Assembly (NCBI GenBank): GCA_014905825.1
Contig: JACGCN010000022.1
Location: forward strand, 558,001 to 622,000
DNA: 64,000 nucleotides
DNA from: Lyophyllum atratum
Lineage: Eukaryota > Basidiomycota > Agaricomycetes > Agaricales > Lyophyllaceae
Direction of reading: 5' to 3'
Shown here: positions 33,513-41,854 of the stretch, one piece after another
How the letters are laid out: every line of letters starts with the position of its first letter
Position numbering within the stretch: the stretch's first letter is position 1
Translations under genes and position numbers: made by a program
Notes under the pieces: generated by a model
Told to the model about the DNA's origin: nothing
The model's input: the letters and a program-made list of their open reading frames with translations, nothing else
The model's database searches: none

Positions 33513-34867
33513 ATGTCTCAGTCTGCAAGTACACGGTGCGTAGCTTATTAGTCATTCTGACATGTTAACCAATGACGACACGGTCTTTAGTAGAGCTAAA
33601 CGCAGTGCTGACAATGACAATGATCTGTCTTCGAACATGGCAGGAGGAAGCCCTACAAAGAAAGCTAAGAGCGAAGTAGCAGGTCACAGGTGCGTGTTAA
33701 TCAACCCACTTACCTATTTCCCAGGATTGCTGACAACGAAATACAGTGTATCATCGAGCAATGTGGTGCCAGGACCTCTGTCCATGCCCAGTGATCTCAC
33801 CACAGCGGTAGCTGCAGCTGCACAAGATGGTAGCGGTCACCAAGGAAAGAAGTGCGCAGTTAATCCCTTTTGTCTGCACACGCATCTGATGGCTGTCTTC
33901 AACTCATATGTAGTACACTAATCGTGCCCTCAATTCTGCAGCGTGTAGGGATGAAGACCATGCAAGCAGACCACACTGTTGCTGAACCCCGAATGGTGAA
34001 TCTCGCTGAGGCGTTTTACTCATCTGCAACTGCCCGTCTTCAGGGTCTCGAAACACTACAAACGACATCAAGGTCGTTGATCAACATGTCCACTGCGGAT
34101 GCAGACGCACTGCAGGTTAAGAGCGGTTACATCACACATCGCGACGCGCCACAAACGACACGATTCTTCCTTGTGGGAATGACCACTCACAGCTCCCTTT
34201 TCCGCGGGGCCAACGCCCGAAGCATTTCTGTCGCATTCTCCGACCGGACATTCCCTCGCGCAATGGCTGTTGCAGGTGCAAAGTTGGGATGCAAGGATCT
34301 GTTTGTGCCGTCATTCCAGGATCGGGTTTCGGTCTCTACATACAAGAGAAAAACTGGTGCGTTTTCATTGCGATTGTTTGTGTTGCACGGCTGAGCAATG
34401 TCACGTAGACAAAGTATCACCGGATTCCCCAGTCAAGTCAAAGCTAGGTCCCCCCTCACCGTCCAAGGCTGCAGGAAACTCCAAGTTGACGTTCGGGCCA
34501 CCGGTGCTTCAGTGGGATGAGGATAGTGCGTGTTGCAGACATTCTTCCACGTGATGTAACGATGCTGACAGTTTATGCAGTCCCTTGCTTTGACGGCCGC
34601 GAGCCGTTCAAAGTCACAAAGTATCAGGGTCTTCCGTCTATTAGCGAGGAACTGTCAGCCGGTTCTGCGGTCATTGTTATATTTACAGTGGGTTCGTATC
34701 TGCGCGGGCTAGACACTGTTCTGTCCTTGAATCTCCAAGGGGTTATCCTTCTGCGCGGCGCTGATGACACTCGAGGCCCGTTCCCGTGTTTGCCTGCACT
34801 ATGGGTTACTGAGGAGGATACTGAGGTCTTGGAGGAGGACTCTGATGGTGAAGTACAAGAGTTGTAG
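33513..34867 (+). CDS. uncharacterised multi-exon protein, divergent pair member 2
   Basis: Exons 33513-33535, 33591-33689, 33747-33851 and 33912-~34354, then two more, join in frame to give about 330 residues ending EEDSDGEVQEL. The N-terminus is charged with a likely nuclear signal (SPTKKAKSE). The middle reads MVNLAEAFYSSATARLQGLE, FFLVGMTTHSSLFRGANA and CKDLFVPSFQDRVSVSTYKR. A Pro/Ser/Lys linker (SPVKSKLGPPSPSKAAGN) leads to a C-terminal beta-rich part with AGSAVIVIFTVGSYLRG and LSLNLQGVILL. That part, like one in the divergent partner, is compatible with an OB-type ssDNA-binding fold, though I cannot prove it. No known family recognised. It sits next to a minisatellite and a Helitron and may be transposon cargo. 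Confidence 0.5.
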
Positions 34868-35027
34868 CGGATCATATATTGACGATACAAGTTTTGGGAC
34901 CGTATACAGTAATCGCACATGGGTACACTACCTTGATCATAGTAGAAGACATCAGCAGAAAAGCGAAGCCCCCTAGTACTTCGTTGCGTAGACAGTCTAA
35001 ATGCATGCATCTTATAGTGGAAATCGG

Positions 35028-35130
35028 GTCAGAAAAGGAATAAAAGGGAAACTGACCTAGTTAAAGGTTGTGCCCAGATGTACCCTAAAATCGATTTTTC
35101 AGCGTCTTGCAAAGTCCTGGATGACTGGGT
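35028..35130. repeat. 161-bp minisatellite, left portion
   Basis: This diverged partial unit (gaaactgacctagttaaagg, then aaaatcgatttttc and gcaaagtcctggatgactgggt) matches the array at 40130-41515. It stops exactly at the Copia insertion after tgggt, and the array resumes on the other side with tgggtctacc. It shows that the Copia element entered a pre-existing repeat unit. Confidence 0.8.
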
Positions 35131-35439
35131 TGTTACGGATAAGAACTCAGTCGGTGTATAGGAACGACTGATGTATTGTAGTACCTGTTACGGATAAGAA
35201 CTAAACTAGCAGTAAGTATCATGGGTCGAGTATAGCTATGATAAATAACATACCTCAGTCGGTGTATAGGAACGACTGAGGTATCTGTCTACGAGTGTCC
35301 GTCCATATAAGTAAAACTGTACAGTACCAAAAATGCTTCCGTCTCCCGTCTCCCTCTCGATCCTCTGGCAGGAGTCTGGTAGCTGGTCACGCGCGTACCC
35401 ACGTGATCCCGACGCGTGTACGCGATCCTACGCTCAACA
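35131..35439 (-). repeat. Copia LTR (3' LTR relative to the element)
   Basis: It matches 39821-40129 at 308 of 309 positions by eye. Inside are two hairpins with the same 11-nt loop gtgtataggaa: a 7-bp stem at 35147-35171 and a perfect 12-bp stem (atacctcagtcg / cgactgaggtat) at 35250-35284. The word tgttacggataagaact also occurs twice within the LTR, so the LTR carries an internal duplication. Confidence 0.95.
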
Positions 35440-35446
35440 CTCCCCC
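35440..35446 (-). other. Copia polypurine tract
   Basis: On the minus strand GGGGGAG directly abuts the 3' LTR. This is the expected place and composition for the plus-strand primer of reverse transcription. Confidence 0.7.
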
Positions 35447-35462
35447 GGACTCGCGTAACACG

Positions 35463-38400
35463 CTAGGGATCGCAAAGACGTAGTGCCACGCAGAACTGGT
35501 GGTGCGCTGGTCGTGGTAAGGCCTTGGTGAATAGATCTGCGAGGTTTTCGGCGCTAGGGATGTATTGGATAGCTACGTCGCCGGCTTCGACGCGCTCGCG
35601 GATGAAGTGGTGGCGGACGTCGATGTGCTTGACGCGGTTATGGTTTCTTTTGTTTTCTGCGATGGAGATCGCCCCGTTGTTGTCCGCGCGGAGTGTGGCT
35701 GGGCGAGCGCACGGGTACCCGATTTCGCTGAGGGACGAGAACATCCATTGGACTTGTTCGACTGCGCGTCCCATGGCCATGTATTCCGCCTCGGTGGTGG
35801 AGGTGGCGACCGTGGACTGGTATTTAGACCCCCATAGTGTGGGTCCGCCGGCTTGGAGGAAAACGAGCCCGGTGACTGAGCGGCGTGAGTCCGTGTCTGC
35901 CGCGAAATCCGAATCAACGTAACCATGCGGGGTGTAGTTCTCGAAACCGGGTCCACCGTAGCGCAGTTTATAGTGTAGTGTCGCTTTAATGTATTGTAGG
36001 ACGTGCATGAGGGCCTGCCAGTGTGCCTTGCCTGGGTTTGACGAGTAACGGCTGAGTGACGCGACGGCGAACGAAAGATCGGGGCGTGTTCCGATCTGGG
36101 CGTACATGATTGCGCCGAGGACCTCGCTATACGGTTTGTCCTTCATGAAGGCGCGATCCTCGTCTGTCGCTGGAGCTTGAGACCGGTTGAGGATGATGCC
36201 TGGCGGGAGTGGCGTGTACTTTGGGGCGCAATCGGTCATTCCATGGCGGTCGAGAACTCTCTTCAGGTACTCCTCCTGGTCCATCGTGAGGAGGCGAAGC
36301 GACCTATCGCGAATGACGCGGATGCCGAGAACGAACTTGATGGCCCCGAGGTCCTTGATTTTATATTTCCCCCCCAGTTCTCGTACCGCGCGCTCCCATT
36401 CCCCCACAGACGTCGACATCCCGGTTGTATCGTCCGTGTATGTGCTCGTAATTGTCCTCTCCTCGCCTGCTACCCTCGACCTAACCGATTGATCTGCCGC
36501 TGACCTCGTAAATCCTAACCTCGCCATATCCTCGTCTAGTGTCTTCCACCAGTTGTGTGCCCCGTCCATGGTGCCGTAGATTGCCTTGTCTACCAGCGCC
36601 ACGAGCCCTCGCTTCTCATCTGCTCCCCCTCCATCCGTGATCCTGGCTCCAGACGACGGCGAGATCTCGAATATTTGACTAGGTGTCACCTCGTATCCCT
36701 CCGGTTGTTCCATTAGCACAGGTACTTGGTTCGGTGCGTTGAGGTATGCGCTAGCGTATTCGATTTGCCAGATCTCGAAGTCCTCGGCGGTCCCGAGCGC
36801 GAGGTTGATGCGTAGAGACTCATACTTCACAACGGACGCGTAGCTAGCGAAGAAATCGACTCCGGGGATCTGGGAGAACCCCTTCGCGACGAGCCGTGCT
36901 TTCCTCCCGATGACCGTCCCATCCGCACCGTACTTCAAGGCAAAAGTCCACCGGTTTTTCATCGTCCTCGCTCCTGGCGGCCGTTCCACCAATTTCCACA
37001 CCTGCCTCTCATGCATCCTCGACATCTCTTCATCCATTGGTCCCTTCCATAAGTCTGGTCGTGTCATAGCTTCCGAGTATGATTTGGGTATCCATGCGTC
37101 CGAGCCCGAGTCGGCGGCGGTGGTGGTGGCGGAAAGCGCTGTGCCAGTCGGGGTTTTGTTGGATCTAGCCCAGTCCAGGCCACCCTGTGCAGCTGCGGTG
37201 ATGTCGGCTTCTGTGGCAGCTGCGTCAACAGCCGCTGATGAAGGGTTTCTGATGCGCGCAGACCGACGTAGTTCTGGCTGGGCAGCAGGGGCGTCACCTG
37301 CAGGGTCTGTGGGTGTGGGACCAGGTGCAGGAGCTGGTTCCTGGTCCGGTAGGACGTCGTCAAAAGTGAGCGCGGGGAGGTCGTCCGGCAGCTCATCTTC
37401 AGGTGCGGGTTGTAGAGTGCGATTAGGCGGTCCTTCCTCGAAGATGACGTCACGAGAACGGAAGATTCGACCGCTCGATCGATCGAGCAGCTTGTAATCG
37501 CCGCGCCCAAAATAGCCGAGCAAGACACATTTGATTGACCGGGGGTCCAGTTTACTACCGCCGTCCTCCTCTGGAACCTTCGCATACGCGGTGCACCCAA
37601 AGGGTCTAAGGTGAGCAATGTCCGGCTTCCTCCCCGTTCTGATCTCGTGTGGGGACTTCCCAGGGTGACGTGACGAGGGTACGAACTGGGACAGGTAGAT
37701 CGCTGTCGCCATAGCCTCGCCCCAGTAGGTAGGGGGTAATCCGGAATCAGCGAGCATGCTGCGCCCTCGATCGAGGATCGTGCGGTTCATGCGTTCCACC
37801 ACGCCATTGGCAGCGGAGGAGTGGGGTGCAGTGGTTTCGTGAGTAATGCCGAACCTCCTGCAATATTCTTCCCACACGGAGTTGACGAATTCTCCCCCGC
37901 CGTCAGTGCGGATAACCTTCAGCTTGGTACCCGTCTGCCGTTCCAACGCCGCATGGTATACTGCCAGCACAGCTCCCGTCGTTTCCTTGGTCTTATCAGA
38001 CAGGAAGTAGCCTTCCGTACCCGCACCTCCCTGATCACAACCTAACATCATGTAGGATTTCCCCCCGACGGTCTTTACTCGCGCAGGTCCCCAGAGGTCG
38101 AAGGCGACACGCTCATTCGGCGCGCATTCGGGGATGACTTCCTCATCAAAGGGACGGCGGGCATGCTTCCCCATAATGCAGTCCTCGCACCGGCCCTTCG
38201 AGGACGTTTTCGTCACGTCAAGTCCGTCGACAACCCCTGTTCGCACCATGTCGCGCAGAGCACTCTCGCCAACATGACCCAGGCGTCTGTGCCACGTTTC
38301 AATATCCACGGGGTGCTTCAGTGATCGCGCTGACATTGCGGCAGGGCGAGGGACGAATTCAATGCGGTACATGGTGGCATTGTGGGCCTCACCACGCATG

Positions 38401-39683
38401 AAGGGTTTGCTATCGGGACCATAGAACGTCGCACATCCACCACCAAAGATAACGGTGCATCCTTTCTGGTCGAGGCAGCCAATGGATATGAGATTGTGTT
38501 CCAAGGCGGGGGTGTGCAGGGCGTCGTCGAAGATGAGTTCAATTATTTCCCCTCCATATGTCACTGTCTTCCTAACTCGGCCCTTCCCCATTATGGTGAA
38601 AGCTCCCCCACTCGCTGTCGTCCCAACGTTGTCTGCCGCCACTGTATAGGTCTCGAAGTCCCCCCGATCAACAAAGAAGTGTTGGCTGGCCGCGGAGTCT
38701 GCGTAGCTGATCCGGGGTCCCTGGTCGATGTGATTGGCGACGGCTGTGGAGAAGGCGAGGCACCGAGTCGCGTCTGAGTTGACAGCAGATGCGACCGCGG
38801 AGTTCGCGGCGGGCTGGGGCGTAGTGGTAGTGTTAGGTGCGGGGGTGTTTGGAGTATGGGTGCGGGGTCCCTTCCACCACTCGGGATACTGACCCGCCAT
38901 TCCACCACCGGGGCGGAAACATTTATCGGCGGTATGGCCGGTACGACCGCAGTTTGGCACATTCGTGCATTTTAGTTCTGGATTACGCACTGGGCGTCTG
39001 CCTCCCGGCGATTGGGCTGAGAGAGCGTGAGGGGACTTGGCTGGGGTGAGGTTCGACGTCGCACCAGACAGTAGCGCGTGCGTGGTGAGTCTGGCAATAA
39101 CTGCGGCAGAGGTGGTCTCGCTAACGAGCGATCCCAACAGGGCGACCCAGTTCGCGTTCCTGGGCATGGACTTCAGGACATACATCCTGAACTTCGTGTC
39201 GAGTATGTTAGCTCCTTGGTCATTCGCCTTGCCCCACGCCGTGCGCAGTTCAGCGAAGTGAGCAGCAAGGTTCCCCCCATCGCTGAACTTGATGGCACCG
39301 AGCGCCTCTTCCGCGTTGATCAGCGCCAGGTCCGACCGGACGTCGTGGATAGCAGTGAGCGACGTCCACGTCTCGGCGGCGGTCCCGTCCCGCTTCACAC
39401 CTTGGCCTATTGGGTTGATGACGTTCAACGTGATCAGGCCCTTCGCGTAGGCGTTGCGCTGGGCCCATTCGTCGGCTGTCGGCGTCGTGGAGCCCCAGTA
39501 ACTGGTGGTAGGAGGTGGTGCGTCGCCGGGGCTAAGGGGGTCGGGAGCTCTGATGTCGCCGGTGAGGTAACCGAGGACACCGCGAGCTTCGGCGGCGTCA
39601 TTAATGGTGGTCTTGAAGGCCAGCCAATTTTCGCCGTTGAATTTTTCGTCAGTAGGGAGTAGGAATAGTGCCGGGTTAGACAT
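35463..39683 (-). CDS. Copia Gag-Pol polyprotein
   Basis: A single frame encodes capsid and all enzymes. The Gag part starts MSNPALFLLPTDEKFNGENW. A zinc knuckle near residue 245 has spacing C-X5-C-X4-H-X4-C (CTNVPNCGRTGHTADKC) rather than the usual CX2C. Protease is at ~324 (YADSAASQHF). Integrase has its HHCC finger from ~464 (WHRRLGHVGE ... CEDCIMGK) and core from ~529 (FDLWGPA; NGVVERMNRT). Reverse transcriptase follows with the catalytic box YTDDTTG at ~1082, and RNase H at ~1254 (YVDSDFAADT, later TTEAEYMAM). Gag and Pol share one frame, as in many Copia elements. Nothing appears broken, so the copy could be active. Confidence 0.95.
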   Translation of the reverse strand: MSNPALFLLPTDEKFNGENWLAFKTTINDAAEARGVLGYLTGDIRAPDPLSPGDAPPPTTSYWGSTTPTADEWAQRNAYAKGLITLNVINPIGQGVKRDGTAAETWTSLTAIHDVRSDLALINAEEALGAIKFSDGGNLAAHFAELRTAWGKANDQGANILDTKFRMYVLKSMPRNANWVALLGSLVSETTSAAVIARLTTHALLSGATSNLTPAKSPHALSAQSPGGRRPVRNPELKCTNVPNCGRTGHTADKCFRPGGGMAGQYPEWWKGPRTHTPNTPAPNTTTTPQPAANSAVASAVNSDATRCLAFSTAVANHIDQGPRISYADSAASQHFFVDRGDFETYTVAADNVGTTASGGAFTIMGKGRVRKTVTYGGEIIELIFDDALHTPALEHNLISIGCLDQKGCTVIFGGGCATFYGPDSKPFMRGEAHNATMYRIEFVPRPAAMSARSLKHPVDIETWHRRLGHVGESALRDMVRTGVVDGLDVTKTSSKGRCEDCIMGKHARRPFDEEVIPECAPNERVAFDLWGPARVKTVGGKSYMMLGCDQGGAGTEGYFLSDKTKETTGAVLAVYHAALERQTGTKLKVIRTDGGGEFVNSVWEEYCRRFGITHETTAPHSSAANGVVERMNRTILDRGRSMLADSGLPPTYWGEAMATAIYLSQFVPSSRHPGKSPHEIRTGRKPDIAHLRPFGCTAYAKVPEEDGGSKLDPRSIKCVLLGYFGRGDYKLLDRSSGRIFRSRDVIFEEGPPNRTLQPAPEDELPDDLPALTFDDVLPDQEPAPAPGPTPTDPAGDAPAAQPELRRSARIRNPSSAAVDAAATEADITAAAQGGLDWARSNKTPTGTALSATTTAADSGSDAWIPKSYSEAMTRPDLWKGPMDEEMSRMHERQVWKLVERPPGARTMKNRWTFALKYGADGTVIGRKARLVAKGFSQIPGVDFFASYASVVKYESLRINLALGTAEDFEIWQIEYASAYLNAPNQVPVLMEQPEGYEVTPSQIFEISPSSGARITDGGGADEKRGLVALVDKAIYGTMDGAHNWWKTLDEDMARLGFTRSAADQSVRSRVAGEERTITSTYTDDTTGMSTSVGEWERAVRELGGKYKIKDLGAIKFVLGIRVIRDRSLRLLTMDQEEYLKRVLDRHGMTDCAPKYTPLPPGIILNRSQAPATDEDRAFMKDKPYSEVLGAIMYAQIGTRPDLSFAVASLSRYSSNPGKAHWQALMHVLQYIKATLHYKLRYGGPGFENYTPHGYVDSDFAADTDSRRSVTGLVFLQAGGPTLWGSKYQSTVATSTTEAEYMAMGRAVEQVQWMFSSLSEIGYPCARPATLRADNNGAISIAENKRNHNRVKHIDVRHHFIRERVEAGDVAIQYIPSAENLADLFTKALPRPAHHQFCVALRLCDP

Positions 39684-39808
39684 TTCGTAGTGTTAAAAAA
39701 ATTTCGGGTGGGTTCGGTGGGTAGATAGGTTTCGGGGTGGGTCTCGAATGAGAACACTTTTCTGTTTCGCAGTAATTCCAAAAAATCTGACTGAGTTAAA
39801 ACGACACG

Positions 39809-39820
39809 GGGCCCATAACC
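39809..39820 (-). other. Copia primer-binding site, half tRNA-iMet type
   Basis: Immediately after the 5' LTR the element reads GGTTATGGGCCC on the minus strand. Its complement GGGCCCATAACC fits the anticodon stem-loop of initiator tRNA-Met (CAU anticodon). This is the internal-cleavage half-tRNA primer type known for Drosophila copia rather than a tRNA 3'-end primer. Confidence 0.7.
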
Positions 39821-40129
39821 TGTTATGGATAAGAACTCAGTCGGTGTATAGGAACGACTGATGTATTGTAGTACCTGTTACGGATAAGAACTAAACTAGC
39901 AGTAAGTATCATGGGTCGAGTATAGCTATGATAAATAACATACCTCAGTCGGTGTATAGGAACGACTGAGGTATCTGTCTACGAGTGTCCGTCCATATAA
40001 GTAAAACTGTACAGTACCAAAAATGCTTCCGTCTCCCGTCTCCCTCTCGATCCTCTGGCAGGAGTCTGGTAGCTGGTCACGCGCGTACCCACGTGATCCC
40101 GACGCGTGTACGCGATCCTACGCTCAACA
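39821..40129 (-). repeat. Copia LTR (5' LTR relative to the element)
   Basis: Starts tgttatgg and ends gctcaaca on the plus strand. It is the near-identical partner of 35131-35439; the equivalent 12-bp hairpin is at 39940-39974. It should contain the element's promoter. Confidence 0.95.
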
Positions 40130-41515
40130 TGGGTCTACCTAGGGACATTGTACCCGGATTCTATGATCGATTTAGCTTCAGAAAGAGGCCAGGATGAAGA
40201 AAATCCATGGGGAACTGACCCAGTTAGAGGATGGTGCCCTCATGTTCTTGAAAATCGACTTTGCCGCCCTCCTGCAAGGCCCTGGACAGCTGGGTCCACC
40301 CAGGGACACCATACCCGCATTCTACGATCGATTTAGCTTCAGAAGAAGGCCAGGATGAAGAAAATCCATGGGTAACTGACCCAGTTAGAGGATGGTGCCC
40401 TCATGCTCTCCAAAATCGATTTTCTCGCCCTCCTGCAAGGCCCTGGACAGCTGGGTCCACCCAGGGACACCATACCCGGATTCTATGATCGATTTAGCGT
40501 CAGAAAGAGGCCAGGATGAAGAAAATCCATGGGTAACTGACCCAGTTAGAGGATGGTGCCCTCATGTTCTCCAAAATCGATTTTCTCGCCCTCCTGCAAG
40601 GCCCTGGACAGCTGGGTCCACCCAGGGACACCATACCCGGATTCTATGATCGATTTAGCGTCAGAAAGAGGCCAGGATGAAGAAAATCCATGGGTAACTG
40701 ACCCAGTTAGAGGATGGTGCCCTCATGTTCTCCAAAATCGACTTTGTCGCCCTCCTGCAAGGCCCTGGACAGCTGGGTCCACCCAGGGACACCATACCCG
40801 CATTCTATGATCGATTTAGCTTCAGAAGAAGGCCAGGATGAAGAAAATCCATGGGTAACTGACCTAGTTAGAGGATGGTGCCCTCATGCTCTCCAAAATC
40901 GATTTTCTCGCCCTCCTGCAAGGCCCTGGACAGCTGGGTCTACCTAGGGACATTGTACCTCGATTCTATGATCGATTTAGCTTCAGAAAAAGGCCAGGAT
41001 GAAGAAAATCCATGGGTAACTGACCTAGTTAGAGGATGGTGCCCTCATGCTCTCCAAAATCGATTTTCTCGCCCTCCTGCAAGGCCCTGGACAGCTGGGT
41101 CTACCTAGGGACATTGTACCTCGATTCTATGATCGATTTAGCTTCAGAAAAAGGCCAGGATGAAGAAAATCCATGGGGAACTGACCTAGTTAGAGGATGG
41201 TGCCCTCATGCTCTCCAAAATCGACTTTGTCGCCCTCCTGCAAGGCCCTGGACAGCTGGGTCTACCTAGGGACATTGTACCCCGATTCTATGATCGATTT
41301 AGCGTCAGAAAAAGGGCAGGATGAAGAAAATCCATGAGGAAGTGACCTAGTTAGAGGCTGGTGCCCTCATGTTCTCGAAAATCGAGTTTTTCGCCCTCCT
41401 GCAAGGCTCTGGACAGCTAGGTCTACCCAGAAACAAAATAGCCGCATTCTATGATTGATTTAGCTTTAGAAAAAGGCCAGGATGAAGAAAAATGAAGGGG
41501 GACTGACATAGTTGC
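40130..41515. repeat. 161-bp minisatellite array, main portion
   Basis: Eight copies have the landmark gtgccctcatg spaced exactly 161 bp apart (units landmarked at 40231, 40392, 40553, 40714, 40875, 41036, 41197 and 41358). Shared words are cgccctcctgcaaggc, ctggacagctgggtc, ctatgatcgatttagc and aaggccaggatgaagaaaa. Two subtypes alternate (ccacccagggacaccatac versus ctacctagggacattgtac), so copies have been shuffled by unequal exchange. The last unit is degenerate. The overlapping 77-85 codon frames inside are by-products of the repeat and are not called as genes. Confidence 0.95.
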
Positions 41516-41854
41516 AGGTGCGAAGTCGGCTTTGAGTCGCGTGGGACGAAAAGCACGACGAGCCATTGGCTGCCACACACCTGAAGGCAGTCAACACCAA
41601 GGGTCTGACATTGGCCACGAAGTACTGCAAACGGACCGAAGTGTGTGGAGCTTAGGAGCAGATGCGAAGTGAAATGTGTGTGGGCGACACTGAACTTGTT
41701 CAGAAAGTCGGATCTACTGGAGTCTCACACAGGTCGGGCTGCGCAGCGGACCGGCACCCGTGTTACCGGCGTCTCGGCAGAAGAGCATCTTGCAAGGCCT
41801 CTGGGAGTCGTCGCTGCTACGTTCATTGTCATTGTCAAAGCTGTTCTTGTATGT
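41516..41854. other. spacer between minisatellite and Helitron ORF
   Basis: No gene is supported here. It should include the end of the Helitron transcript and perhaps the Helitron 3' terminus, but I could not find a convincing hairpin followed by CTRR-T on the minus strand. Confidence 0.4.

Larger units (their letters stand above)
35131..40129 (-). mobile_element. Ty1/Copia LTR retrotransposon, apparently complete
   Basis: The element is 4,999 bp, read on the minus strand. It has 309-bp LTRs at both ends (TG...CA termini), a 5-bp target-site duplication TGGGT at 35126-35130 and 40130-40134, a primer-binding site and polypurine tract next to the LTRs, and one uninterrupted 1,406-codon Gag-Pol ORF. 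I see one difference between the LTRs (c/t at the sixth base), so the insertion is very recent. Confidence 0.95.

Noticed and set aside
40106..41269. Series of overlapping 75-85 codon frames
   Set aside because: They are the same 161-bp repeat read in shifting frames, not genes.
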